A stretch of 64,000 bases of DNA. It comes from GCA-2746605 sp963704835. GTDB taxonomy: Bacteria > Bacteroidota > Ignavibacteria > Ignavibacteriales > Melioribacteraceae. The notes beneath the pieces are model-generated. The model was not told the DNA's origin. It worked only from the letters and a program-made list of their open reading frames with translations, and did not search any database. The first letter of the stretch is position 1, and every line of letters begins with the position of its first letter. The stretch is taken from contig CAVPHW010000020.1 in the NCBI GenBank assembly GCA_963704835.1, forward strand, positions 310,001-374,000. The letters are read 5' to 3'. The translations under genes were made by a program, and so were the position numbers. Of this stretch, positions 35,697-45,234 are shown piece by piece.

Positions 35697-36926
35697 TTGA
35701 AAACACTTCAAAGTAATGAAATAATACTTGGGGCGCAGATGCTTTTTGTTGCATTTGGTGCACTCGTTTTAGTTCCTCTATTAACCGGACTTGATCCTTC
35801 AATTGCGCTTTTCACCGCTGGTGGCGGTACTTTAATCTTTCAGTTAATTACAAAAAGGACTGTGCCAATATTTTTAGCAAGTTCTTTTGCTTTTATTGCA
35901 CCCATTCAGATTGGTATTAATGAATTTGGACTAGCAGCAACATTGGGTGGCTTAGCAAGTGCAGGGATCGTATATATTGTACTTTCTACGTTGGTAAAAA
36001 TTCAAGGAATAAAAGTTATTGAAAAGTATCTTCCACCGATAGTTACTGGCCCAGTAATAATGGTTATCGGTTTAAAGCTCGCTCCTGTTGCAGTTGGAAT
36101 GACAAAGAACTTTGATGGCAGTACCGAAATAAATTCTACAGCAATATTGGTAGCTCTATTTACTTTAAGTCTTACAGTATTTGTTGTTTTAAAAGCCAAA
36201 GGGATGCTAAAATTGATTCCAATTATTTGCGGAATTGCCGGTGGCTACTTATTATCAGTAATTTTGGGTGAAGTTAGTTATCAACCGATTATGGACGCAA
36301 AATGGTTCTCTATTCCATGGATTGAAGCCATGAATACGGGAACTTATCAATTTCCAGTTTTTGAATTAGCTGCAATTCTTTTTATTCTACCAGTTGCAAT
36401 TGCTCCAGCAATAGAACATGTTGGGGACATAATTGCAATTTCTGAAGCATCTGGAAAAGACTATTTAGAAAAACCGGGTTTGCACAAAACTTTATTAGGT
36501 GATGGTATAGCTACAATTTTTGCCTCCTTTTTAGGTGGTCCACCAAATACAACATATTCTGAAGTTACTGGAGCCGTTGCACTAATTAAAAAATTTGAAC
36601 CAAGGTTAATGACAATTGCTGCCATATTTGCTATACTATTAGCATTTTTTGGCAAATTAGGAGCTGCTCTGAAAACAATTCCAATCCCAGTAATGGGTGG
36701 AATTATGGTCTTACTTTTTGGAATGATTGCGGCAATAGGTATTGGATCATTAGTAAAAAATAAAGTTGATATGTCAATACCAAGAAATTTGGTGATTGTT
36801 GCAGTTGTTCTTGTTTTTGGAATAGGTGATATGTCACTAGGTTATGGAAATTTTCAATTAGCAGGAATTGGTTTAGCAGGAATAGCAGGAGTTTTATTAA
36901 ATAGATTTTTACCAACTCAAAAATAA
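35697..36926 (+). CDS. NCS2-family uracil/xanthine-type permease
   Basis: A 409-residue nucleobase:cation symporter of the UraA/XanQ branch, with about fourteen helices. Motifs are 'GAQMLFVAFGALVLVPLLTG', 'FLASSFAFIAP', the substrate-site segment 'PVAIAPAIEHVGDI' with conserved Glu and His, and 'GGPPNTTYSEVTGAV' near residue 280-294. The last is the NCS2 signature with the second substrate residue. 'EHVGD' and 'NTTYSE' fit uracil or xanthine/urate transporters, and the position in the cluster favours a purine. TTG start at 35697. Followed by an outer-membrane channel and a second permease. Confidence 0.9.
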   Translation: MKTLQSNEIILGAQMLFVAFGALVLVPLLTGLDPSIALFTAGGGTLIFQLITKRTVPIFLASSFAFIAPIQIGINEFGLAATLGGLASAGIVYIVLSTLVKIQGIKVIEKYLPPIVTGPVIMVIGLKLAPVAVGMTKNFDGSTEINSTAILVALFTLSLTVFVVLKAKGMLKLIPIICGIAGGYLLSVILGEVSYQPIMDAKWFSIPWIEAMNTGTYQFPVFELAAILFILPVAIAPAIEHVGDIIAISEASGKDYLEKPGLHKTLLGDGIATIFASFLGGPPNTTYSEVTGAVALIKKFEPRLMTIAAIFAILLAFFGKLGAALKTIPIPVMGGIMVLLFGMIAAIGIGSLVKNKVDMSIPRNLVIVAVVLVFGIGDMSLGYGNFQLAGIGLAGIAGVLLNRFLPTQK

Positions 36927-36940
36927 AAAGGGGGAACCAA

Positions 36941-37591
36941 ATGAAAAAAATCATTTTACTACTTGTTTTACTTTTATCAACTGCTGCATTTGCTCAAAAT
37001 ATCCAAATTCACTATGATCTTGGTAAGGATCGTGATTATTTTACATCAACTATTGAAATGTTCAAACCAGATGAGTATGGTGCAACTTTTTTCTTTGTGG
37101 ATTTCGATTTTAATAATGTAGGAAATAAATCAATTTCATTAGCCTATTTTGAATTTGCAAGATATATTGCGATTCCAGGAGCGTCTGGTTTAGCAGCTAC
37201 AGTTCAATACAATGATGGAACTGCACCTTGGGGACCTCTTGGCCATGTTGTTTTAGCAGGTTTAAGTTATCCAATAGATCTAGGTTTTATAACACTTAGC
37301 ACAGATGTACTTTTTAGAAAAGATTATTTATCTGATGGTGCTGGCGTTCAATTAACTACAGCATGGTTCAAACCATTGTTTGATGGAAAATTGATTTTTA
37401 CAGGATTTTTTGATATTTGGAGTGGAAAATACTTTGGAGAGAGTAAACTTGTGGTGTTAACTGAACCTCAATTATGGTACAATGTAGATAAAAATATAGC
37501 AGTTGGTGGAGAAGTAGAAATCAGTAATAATTTTTTACCAGAGGATGGTATTCAGTTTAATCCAACCTTAGCAGTTAAATGGAATTTCTAA
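36941..37591 (+). CDS. Outer membrane nucleoside-channel-like protein (DUF5020/Tsx-like)
   Basis: A 216-residue protein. A signal peptide 'IILLLVLLLSTAAFAQ' is followed by amphipathic beta strands and a C-terminal 'LAVKWNF' ending in Phe, as outer-membrane barrels do. The segments 'DRDYFTSTIEMFKPDEYGATFFF' (partly quoted) and 'LWYNVDKNIAVGGEVEISNNF' resemble DUF5020 proteins, which are distant to the Tsx nucleoside channel. Lying between two NCS2 permeases, it is a good candidate for passing purines through the outer membrane. GGGGG lies before the ATG. Confidence 0.75.
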   Translation: MKKIILLLVLLLSTAAFAQNIQIHYDLGKDRDYFTSTIEMFKPDEYGATFFFVDFDFNNVGNKSISLAYFEFARYIAIPGASGLAATVQYNDGTAPWGPLGHVVLAGLSYPIDLGFITLSTDVLFRKDYLSDGAGVQLTTAWFKPLFDGKLIFTGFFDIWSGKYFGESKLVVLTEPQLWYNVDKNIAVGGEVEISNNFLPEDGIQFNPTLAVKWNF

Positions 37592-37611
37592 CATAAAAAA
37601 GGTTAATCAAA

Positions 37612-38931
37612 ATGAGTGACTACTTTAATTTTTCAAAATATAATACAAACCTGAAAACAGAAATAATAGCGGGCATAACAACTTTTTTAGCAACAATGTA
37701 TATTATCGTTGTCAATCCAGCAATAATTTCTAACACTGGTATGTCTTTTAGTGGTGTTCTTACGGCTACTATATTAGTTAGTGCATTCAGCAGTATAATG
37801 ATGGGACTTTATGCGAATAACCCAATTGTAGTTGCTCCTGGAATGGGTCTAAATGCGTTTTTTACGTATTCTGTTGTTTTAGGGATGGGCATTAAATGGG
37901 AAGTGGCTTTAGGGGCTGTTTTTTGGTCAGGTGTTATCTTTTTATTACTCTCAATCTTTAAAGTGAGAACTTTAATTGTGCAAGCTATTCCAAAACAGAT
38001 ACGCTATGCAATCTCGGCAGGAATTGGGTTATTTATTACATTCATTGGATTTGTGAATGCTAAATTTATTGTTGATAATCCTGCAACACTAGTTTCAATT
38101 GCTGATTTAGATCCCATCATAGTTACATTTTTAATCGGTTTATTTCTCACCTCAATTTTGGTTATTAAGAGAGTAAAAGGTGCTTTGATTATTGGAATAA
38201 TTGCAACTACCATTCTTGCAATACCAATTGGAAGGTTATATGGCGATGCTTCAGCAATAAACTTTGGATTGCCAACTTTGGTTGCATGGAAAGGACTAGT
38301 CGCTATGCCAGATTTTAGCGTGATGTTAAAATTGGATTTTATTGGGTCTTTGCAACTTAGTTTATTACCAGTTGTTTTTGCATTATTGTTTACTGATATG
38401 TTTGATTCACTTTCTACTTTTATCGGAGTTGCGGAAGCAGCTAATTTAGTAGACGAAACTGGCGAGCCAAGAAATATTAGAAAATCGTTAGTTGTTGATG
38501 CTATATCTACAACAATTTCCGGATTGTTTGGAACGAGTTCAGGTACAAGTTATATTGAGTCAGCAACGGGTGTTGAAGAGGGTGGTAGAACAGGGATGAC
38601 AGCTGTTGTAACTGGTTTATTATTTTTACCATTTATGTTTTTTTCTCCTTTACTTTCAATGGTACCTGCAATTGCTACAGCTCCAGCCTTAATTTTGGTT
38701 GGTGCATTTATGATGAAACCAGTTCTGAAAATTAATTGGACAAAATTTGATGATGCTATTCCAGCTTTCCTTGGAATGGTTTTAATCCCTTTGACATATT
38801 CAATAACACAAGGAATAATTTGGGGATTCATTGCGTGGACTATCATTAAAATTGCAGTTGGCAAAAAAGATGAAATTACACCAATGCTTATTGTTATTGA
38901 TATTTTGGCGATACTGGCTTTAGTTATTTGA
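37612..38931 (+). CDS. NCS2-family adenine/guanine/hypoxanthine permease (AzgA type)
   Basis: A 439-residue permease of the AzgA-like branch. It starts 'FNFSKYNTNLKTEIIAGITTFLATMYIIVVNP', of which 'EIIAGITTFLATMYI' is the branch signature. 'PGMGLNAFFTYSVVLGMG', 'LFTDMFDSLSTFIGVAEAA' and 'GTSSGTSYIESATGVEEGGRTG' hold the substrate and proton-site residues. E. coli relatives are GhxP/GhxQ, AdeP/AdeQ. It would take up hypoxanthine, guanine or adenine, complementing the other permease. Third gene of a permease-porin-permease operon with short gaps, closed by a terminator. Confidence 0.92.
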   Translation: MSDYFNFSKYNTNLKTEIIAGITTFLATMYIIVVNPAIISNTGMSFSGVLTATILVSAFSSIMMGLYANNPIVVAPGMGLNAFFTYSVVLGMGIKWEVALGAVFWSGVIFLLLSIFKVRTLIVQAIPKQIRYAISAGIGLFITFIGFVNAKFIVDNPATLVSIADLDPIIVTFLIGLFLTSILVIKRVKGALIIGIIATTILAIPIGRLYGDASAINFGLPTLVAWKGLVAMPDFSVMLKLDFIGSLQLSLLPVVFALLFTDMFDSLSTFIGVAEAANLVDETGEPRNIRKSLVVDAISTTISGLFGTSSGTSYIESATGVEEGGRTGMTAVVTGLLFLPFMFFSPLLSMVPAIATAPALILVGAFMMKPVLKINWTKFDDAIPAFLGMVLIPLTYSITQGIIWGFIAWTIIKIAVGKKDEITPMLIVIDILAILALVI

Positions 38932-38952
38932 TTTTATATTTTACAATATTGT

Positions 38953-38983
38953 AAAGGTGATGCAATAACATCACCTTTTTTAT
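38953..38983 (+). terminator. Terminator after the AzgA-type permease
   Basis: A 10-bp perfect inverted repeat (AAAGGTGATG 38953-38962, CATCACCTTT 38969-38978) with a 6-base loop and a T-run, 22 bases after the stop. Confidence 0.88.
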
Positions 38984-39036
38984 TTTAAATAAATGTTTAC
39001 AAAAATATTAAAGTGTTGAAAAAGTTTAAAACAAAA

Positions 39037-39062
39037 AAGCCACGTCTTTGTTAACGTGGCTT
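39037..39062 (-). terminator. Terminator of the decayed tRNA-Phe copy
   Basis: A 9-bp inverted repeat (AAGCCACGT / ACGTGGCTT) with an 8-base loop, followed on the - strand by T-rich sequence. It lies 8 bases downstream of the tRNA-like sequence. The intact tRNA-Phe has a hairpin at a similar place. Confidence 0.7.
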
Positions 39063-39070
39063 GCAGTATG

Positions 39071-39143
39071 TGGGTGGAAAGGGAACTTATCAGCCGACAC
39101 TTTGATTTTCAGTCCATTGCTCTCCCAACTGAGTTATCCGCCC
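39071..39143 (-). pseudogene. Decayed tRNA-Phe (GAA) copy
   Basis: 73 bases that align with the intact tRNA-Phe at 42180-42252 without gaps. The 5' half is nearly identical through the D arm, and the anticodon region keeps GAA ('GGACTGAAAATC'). The 3' side of the anticodon stem is broken (CCAT to CAAA), the T arm is scrambled, and the acceptor stem has a mismatch. It should not fold or be charged normally. Same orientation as the intact copy, 3.0 kb apart. Confidence 0.75.
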
Positions 39144-39311
39144 TAAAAAATACGAGCACCAAGTTTTTATTCTATTAGGCGTTGAATATATTTGATCAAC
39201 CACAGTTGAGATAAAATATAAACTTTCAAATTCAGTTCAAGTTTCAAATTTAATAATTTTTATATTATGATGACTACAAATGCAAGAAAATATAGGAATT
39301 GGGTTATATGA

Positions 39312-39346
39312 TGATCACTGGTATCATTTTTAGATACCAGTGATCA
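39312..39346 (-). terminator. Long hairpin after the BACON-repeat gene
   Basis: A 14-bp perfect inverted repeat (TGATCACTGGTATC 39312-39325, GATACCAGTGATCA 39333-39346) with a 7-base loop, 12 bases after the secreted-protein stop. It has no clear T-run on either side. It may end transcription or stabilise the mRNA end. Confidence 0.55.
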
Positions 39347-39358
39347 TTAAATGATAGT

Positions 39359-41965
39359 TTATTTTAAAAGAATTAACTTTTTAGTTTGACTAAAATTAGC
39401 TGTTTCAATTTGGTAAATATAAGTTCCAGATGGTAAATTACCTGCATTAAAGTTAATGGTATGGAAACCTTGAGGTTTATATTCATTTACTAATTCAACC
39501 AATTTTTGCCCTAGCAAATTAAAAATTGCTAGTTTAACATATGTTCCTTCTGGCAATGCATAAGAAATTATCGTAGTTGGATTAAATGGGTTAGGATAAT
39601 TGTTTACAAGTTCATAATGATCAGGAAGATCTAAACTATTATTAGAGATACTGGTAGAAATATCCATAAGCTCCGCGGTTAGATTACGTGATTTATCAAC
39701 ATTAAAAGTATAAATAGAATCCGGTGATACCTCAATAAAGTTTTCAGACCAACGTAAAAATTTCCACCCTGGATTTGGGGTACAAATTAAGGTTACTGAA
39801 GAATTTTCAATAAAAGATCCATTACCGGAAATAACAGAGGCGGCTATTGGATAACTGACCGCAATTATTTCGAATAAAGATGCTCCTTCCTGAGTAATAG
39901 TAATAGTCTGAGTAATTTCATTTCCAGTGATGGAAATTATGGCAATTCGTTGAGTTGTATCATTATTTGCATCATACAAGATGGTTAACGTAGCATTGCC
40001 TGAACTATCTTCAGTTGATTTTGACAGCCAATCTGCATCGTCATTCACTGACCAATCAATATTTGATTCAATCTCAAAATTCACAGTTCCATTTTGGGCA
40101 TCTACAGTTTTACTATTAGGAGTTACTGTAATATATGGTACAAATGGAATTCCCTGTTGTAAAATAGTTACTATTTTGGTAAGTCCACTGCCCATAATCG
40201 AAATAGTGTCAGTTCTGGAATCATAACTATTATTAGCTGAAAAACTAATGCTAATTAGAGAATCTCCATTTCCATTCAATGCTGATAAGCTGATCCAACT
40301 GCTTTTCTGGGACAAAGTCCAACTTGAATTGGAAGTTATATTAAAGGAAACAGTTCCTGAAGTATCCTCAATGTTAAATTCTGATGGATTAACAGTTAAA
40401 TATGCATTTGTTCCTGCTTGTGTGACTGTAACGTCTTTAGAAAAACCACCTCCAGTTAAGGTTATAGTGGCTACTCTCGAATTTGGGGAAGTATTACTAC
40501 TATATATAGCATTAAGAGTTCCATCTCCCACACCATTATTTGGGCTTTTACTTAACCAATCTGAATCATCCCTAGAGTCCCAAGTTATATTTGATGCTAT
40601 AGTAAATGGAACAGTTCCTGAACTTGCACTTACATCAATATTTGAAGGAGTTACCGTTAGGTAGGCAGGCACTGTCTGTCCTTCCTGAACCAAGGTGACA
40701 ATTTTAGATATTCCTCCACCTTCAATAGTAATTGATCCAGTTCTTGAGTTTGAACTAAAATTTTCATCAAATGTGGCAGTTAATGTAGCATTCCCGCTCC
40801 CGCTAGCAGAAGATAAATTTATCCAGGTAGCATTATCGATAGCTGTCCAACTTAAATCTGAGCTAATAGTATAAGTTGTACTTCCTGAAGTTGAAGAAAC
40901 ATTTTTAGAAGTAGGACTAACGGTTAAATAATTTGAAGATGGCTTTCCCTCCTGAACTATGGTTGCAGTTTTGGTTATTCCAGATCCTGTCAATGTTATT
41001 GAACCAGTTCTTGAAGTTGAACTAGTATTTTCATCAAAAGTGGCAGTCAATGTAGCATTTCCATTCCCACTTGTTGGAGATAAATTCACCCAACCAGCAT
41101 TGTCATCAACCGACCAATTAACATTAGAAGAAATAGAATAAGTGATACTTCCAGAAGGCGATGATACTGTTTGGCTTCCAGGCGATATTGTTAGATATGA
41201 AGAAGAACCTCCTAAATTAACAAGTTTAAAATTTCTATATATTACATTAGGATTATCACTATCATACTTATCTATCCCACTACCTAACCAAATTTTATGA
41301 TCAACAGGTGAATAATCATAAAGACCTGCCTTATGGTTTGACCAAACTACTTGACCATCAACATAAACTTTATAAGTCTTATTATTCCATTCAACTTTAA
41401 TTTTGTACCATTTTGTTTTACTGTTATCCCATGAAAAAGCACTTCCACTCGGTTCATCATACCAGTCTCGATCATCAATATCAACAATACCATCATTGTT
41501 CATATCTTCTTTGAAAATTGCATAAGAGGAATTAATTCTTGCACTTGTGGGAGCAGCACAATTAACAACACTTTTAAATACTGAAGCACTTTGCCTCCAG
41601 TGGAAATTCCATCTAAAATAATTATCCCTAAAATCAGCCCAAGATGGATTATTTCCAATCCCTCTACCATCATACATGGCAATAAAAGCATGATCATTGC
41701 CAGTCCCAATTAATTCTGATGGAAGAAATCCTTTTATATCGAACTCCACATATCCATTTATAACTTGAGACGGAACAGTATATAAAATATGATTTGAACC
41801 TGTCCCGGGCTTATAACCCTCTGATGTAAATGTACCACCTATTTGTGTCCCTATAGTGGATCCTTGAAGTGGGTCATCTAAAACTTGAGAATTATATATA
41901 TTGGATGAAAACATTGAAAAAAATAAAATTGTAAAAAAGCCAGTGAGCCAGCGCTTTAATTTCAT
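39359..41965 (-). CDS. Secreted multi-domain protein with BACON repeats and type IX sorting domain
   Basis: About 868 residues. A signal peptide opens it ('WLTGFFTILFFSMFSSNIYNSQ', residues ~5-27, quoted in part). An N-terminal concanavalin/LamG-like domain (~30-250) includes 'YVEFDIKGF', 'WYKIKVEWNNKTYKVYVDG' and a calcium-loop-like 'DMNNDGIVDIDD'. Five BACON-type repeats of ~85 residues follow (~255-695), each starting 'YLT(I/V)xP' and holding 'ISSNxxW'. Then an InlB B-repeat-like segment ('NPGWKFLRWSENF') and a C-terminal type IX sorting domain ('NYPNPFNPTTIISYALPEG', 'SGTYIYQIE'). I use the ATG at 41965 because AAAGGA precedes it and the signal peptide begins there. Probably cell-surface, carbohydrate- or mucin-binding; no catalytic domain is seen. 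Confidence 0.87.
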   Translation of the reverse strand: MKLKRWLTGFFTILFFSMFSSNIYNSQVLDDPLQGSTIGTQIGGTFTSEGYKPGTGSNHILYTVPSQVINGYVEFDIKGFLPSELIGTGNDHAFIAMYDGRGIGNNPSWADFRDNYFRWNFHWRQSASVFKSVVNCAAPTSARINSSYAIFKEDMNNDGIVDIDDRDWYDEPSGSAFSWDNSKTKWYKIKVEWNNKTYKVYVDGQVVWSNHKAGLYDYSPVDHKIWLGSGIDKYDSDNPNVIYRNFKLVNLGGSSSYLTISPGSQTVSSPSGSITYSISSNVNWSVDDNAGWVNLSPTSGNGNATLTATFDENTSSTSRTGSITLTGSGITKTATIVQEGKPSSNYLTVSPTSKNVSSTSGSTTYTISSDLSWTAIDNATWINLSSASGSGNATLTATFDENFSSNSRTGSITIEGGGISKIVTLVQEGQTVPAYLTVTPSNIDVSASSGTVPFTIASNITWDSRDDSDWLSKSPNNGVGDGTLNAIYSSNTSPNSRVATITLTGGGFSKDVTVTQAGTNAYLTVNPSEFNIEDTSGTVSFNITSNSSWTLSQKSSWISLSALNGNGDSLISISFSANNSYDSRTDTISIMGSGLTKIVTILQQGIPFVPYITVTPNSKTVDAQNGTVNFEIESNIDWSVNDDADWLSKSTEDSSGNATLTILYDANNDTTQRIAIISITGNEITQTITITQEGASLFEIIAVSYPIAASVISGNGSFIENSSVTLICTPNPGWKFLRWSENFIEVSPDSIYTFNVDKSRNLTAELMDISTSISNNSLDLPDHYELVNNYPNPFNPTTIISYALPEGTYVKLAIFNLLGQKLVELVNEYKPQGFHTINFNAGNLPSGTYIYQIETANFSQTKKLILLK

Positions 41966-42123
41966 GTTAATTCCTTTAAAAATAAATTTATTAAAATAAA
42001 AATTAGAAAAATCACTTCTAAACAAATGATAATTTAATAAATAGGGGTGATATAGCGCAAAAATATATTGAAAAGCTAATTCTAAAATGCAAAATTAAAT
42101 TATTGACAATGTACCGAAGTAAT

Positions 42124-42154
42124 TTAAAAAAAAACCGTGGTTGGTAATCACGGT
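42124..42154 (-). terminator. Terminator of the intact tRNA-Phe
   Basis: ACCGTG / CACGGT stem (42134-42139, 42149-42154) with a 9-base loop, followed on the - strand by a long T-run. It begins 25 bases after the tRNA 3' end. Confidence 0.75.
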
Positions 42155-42179
42155 ACAATTCCTAATTTTACTTAGGATG

Positions 42180-42252
42180 TGGGCGGAGACGGAATTGAAC
42201 CGCCGACACATGGATTTTCAGTCCATTGCTCTACCAACTGAGCTATCCGCCC
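42180..42252 (-). tRNA. tRNA-Phe (GAA)
   Basis: Reads 5' GGGCGGATAGCTCAGTTGG on the - strand. It has paired D, anticodon and T arms, anticodon GAA at 42217-42219, T loop 'TTCAATT', acceptor end 'TCCGCCC' and discriminator A. All stems pair. CCA is not encoded. The gene upstream on the - strand is not in view; the BACON-repeat gene lies downstream beyond a terminator. Confidence 0.95.
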
Positions 42253-42444
42253 TTAAAATACAAGCACAAAGTTAAATATAATCTACAATTTTACAAAGAA
42301 AAATTTTAAGGTTGATAGAATTATTTTTAAAATGACAATTCTAGCTGTATTTATTAAATATATCTTTTGATTAATAATTTTGATAAAATCGGTAATTAAT
42401 TATAAATTATATAGGGTCTCTTTAATCATAAACTCAAAATAGCC

Positions 42445-44695
42445 ATGAAAAAACCAATGTCAATTGATTACGCGTTTCTCAAAAATGTTGTCTTGTACGC
42501 ATTCTTTTTAAGCTCAATTAACAATTATATTTTTGCTTTCATTCCAGAAAATAATGAAACATTTTCTAATGTTATAAAAGGCGAAGGCAATGATACATTA
42601 GAAGTTAAAAAGCTTAACAAAATTGCATGGGATTCTGCTCCCTCAAATTTTGAGAAAAGTGTTTTATACGCTGATTCTGCCTTACAAATTGCTACAAAAA
42701 TTGGCTGGAAAAAAGGAGTGGCTACTTCCTATAATTTGATTGGTGAAGCTAATCTATATAAAGGAAACATACAAACAGCAATTCAGGAATCATAACAAAG
42801 CACTTCTGATTTTTGAAAAAACAAATGATAAAAAAAGAATTGCTGAATCCATGTGTAGAATTGGTATGGGATATTTTCAACTTTCTGACTTTGCAAAATC
42901 GTTCGAAAATTATAAAAGTGCATTATTAATTTATGAGGACATAGAAAATCTTGAGGGGATTCGAATTTGTTATAGTTATTTGGGAATACTATTAAGTACG
43001 ATTGGAAATAAGAATGATGCGATCTTTTATTTTAATAAAGCTTTAAATATATCTGAAAAATTAAATGATAAGTTTTCTTATGCAATTCAACTAGGGAATA
43101 TAGGCCGTGTTTATTTTGAAATGAAGAATTATAAGCAAGCGCTAGACTACTATGAAAAAGCGATTAGGATTTTTGATGAAATTGATGATAAGTTTAATCA
43201 CTCCATATTTACTGCGAATGCGGGCTTAGCGTTTATGAAACTCCGTGATTATAATAGGGCTTATTTCAATTTTAGAACAGCTTTAAAATATTCAGAATCC
43301 ATAAATAATGATCGTAGAATAGCATATCAAAACGGAAATCTTGGTGAATTAAAACTTAACATGGCAACAGACAAAAAATTACAAAATAGTGAAATTGGTA
43401 AAAAACAATTAATACAAGAATCTATTAAATATTTTGATATAGCTTTAAGCAAATTTACAGAACTTGGAATAAAAGAAGAGATTAAAAATTATCAATTATT
43501 TTTGTCACAAGCTTATGAAGAAAATGGCGAATATTATAAATCACTTGCATTTTTTAAATCTGCAAGAACTTTACAAGATTCAATATATTCAGTAGAAAAT
43601 AAAAAGAAAATAGCTCAATTAGAAGTTGCACAACAAATGAAACTGAAGGAAAAAGAAATTGAATTGTTGGTGGAGGCAAAGGAGTATCAAGAGTTTGTAA
43701 AATGGACATTCATCAGTTTTGCAATCTTATTATTTTTAATAAGCTTGGCTTTTATAGTAATGTTTATCAATAAACGCAAAAAGAATATTGAGCTAAATGA
43801 AAATATTAGAATTAGAGAAATTACTGAAAATCAATTAGTTAAAAATGAAAAAGAGTTAAAAAAACATCAGGAGCATTTAGAGGAAATTGTTAAGTTAAGA
43901 ACAAAAAAATTAGAAGAGGAAATTAAAGAGCGAAAAAGAACTGAAGAAGATCTTATTTTGGCAATAGATAGATCTGAAACATCTAACAAAGCAAAGAGTA
44001 CTTTTTTGGCTAATATGAGTCATGAATTAAGGACACCACTTTTTGGGATATTAGGTTATTCTGAACTTCTCTCATCAGAGATTAAAGATCCAGACGAACG
44101 GACCATGGCAGAAGGAATTTACAGAACTGGATCACGGTTATTAAATACACTCAGCATGATCTTAGATTTTGCTAGAGTTGAATCTGATATGTATGAAATT
44201 AATTATAGAGAAGTTAATATCATTCCGGAGATTTCTGATATTTTTAATGCTTTTAAAGGTGTTGCTTCGATTAAAGATTTAGAATATAAGCTGAAGGTAC
44301 ATAAAGAAACAGAAATGCTCTTTATTGATCTGTCTATGATAAGAGTTATTACTGAAAACTTAATAAATAATGCAATTAAATTTACTGAATTTGGCAGTGT
44401 TATTGTGGAAACTGAAATTGAAAACAATAATGGTAAAGAAGTATTTTTATTAAGAGTTAGGGATACAGGAATTGGTATTAAAAAGACGAATATTCCTGTA
44501 ATATTCAAGGAATTTAAACAAATCAGTGAAGGAACAAATAAAGCCTATCCAGGGACAGGCTTAGGTTTGTCAATTACCAAAAAATATGTAGAAATATTAA
44601 AAGGTGAAATTTCAGTCAAAACTTCAGAAGGATTTGGATCAACATTTGAAGTTAGGCTTTCTAAAAATGAAGTTATTGTTAGACAAAGTGCTTAA
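42445..44695 (+). CDS. TPR-containing sensor histidine kinase (one frameshift)
   Basis: Two frames join as one ~750-residue kinase. The first ends at 42795; deleting one G at 42787-42788 gives 'IQNHNKALLIFEKTNDKKR' and restores a TPR. An N-terminal hydrophobic signal/anchor is at ~12-35. About six TPRs follow (~90-410, e.g. 'SYAIQLGNIGRVYFEMKNYKQALDYYEKA', partly quoted), then a transmembrane helix (~'FISFAILLFLISLAFIVMF') and a coiled coil. HisKA is 'FLANMSHELRTPLFGILGYSELL' with the phospho-His, and HATPase_c has 'NNAIKFTEFG', 'DTGIGI', 'GTGLGLSI'. The TPR region is probably periplasmic. No response regulator is adjacent; it has no receiver domain of its own. Confidence 0.86.
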
Positions 44696-44703
44696 ATAGC
44701 ACA

Positions 44704-45234
44704 CTATGGTTTTGGTCTATCCCAACCCCATTCAGAAAAATGGTAAAGTTTAGCATTTTTTACCGCTAATGTGCCATTTTTTGTGTCAGCAATATTTTCT
44801 TCAAATTCTACTACTTCATAACCATCAAGATATGTGAAAACTAAATTAGTATAATCTACTTTAGTATTTTTATACTTTAAACTAAATGAAAGTGGTTTAT
44901 CAAAAGTTGTTGGAGATGGAAATAAATTAACTGAATTTTTATCCAAATTAAAAACCATGTAAAATTCTTTGGAGCCCTTAAAAGCATTCCTAGGAATATT
45001 TAGTTTGGCATTCAATTTTACTTTTTTTCCGCTATCATTTATCCAATTATGCTCAACTTTAATTTGTCCACCTTCTGACCCATCAATAGTATAAGAATCT
45101 GATGCGAAAGTATTACTGCTTTTGTCTAAGGAAGTAATCTGTGAGTTATTCTCTGGTGCCAGTAATTCACTATTTTCTTGACAACTAACAAATAGTACTG
45201 CAAAAATAAAAAAGAAAAAAAGTTTTTTTTTCAT
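44704..45234 (-). CDS. Hypothetical lipoprotein
   Basis: A 176-residue protein with a basic N-terminus, hydrophobic core and lipobox-like 'LFVSC' (Cys near residue 18). A disordered Ser/Asn/Glu linker follows, then a beta-rich domain ('GGQIKVEHNWINDSGKKVKLNAKL', partly quoted) ending 'HFSEWGWDRPKP'. I recognise no named family. It converges with the histidine kinase (8 bases apart) and faces the sigma-54-type promoter region. Confidence 0.6.
   Translation of the reverse strand: MKKKLFFFFIFAVLFVSCQENSELLAPENNSQITSLDKSSNTFASDSYTIDGSEGGQIKVEHNWINDSGKKVKLNAKLNIPRNAFKGSKEFYMVFNLDKNSVNLFPSPTTFDKPLSFSLKYKNTKVDYTNLVFTYLDGYEVVEFEENIADTKNGTLAVKNAKLYHFSEWGWDRPKP

Noticed and set aside
36941..37591. TonB-dependent receptor for purines.
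   Set aside because: At 216 residues it is far too small and has no plug domain; a small barrel of Tsx/DUF5020 type fits.
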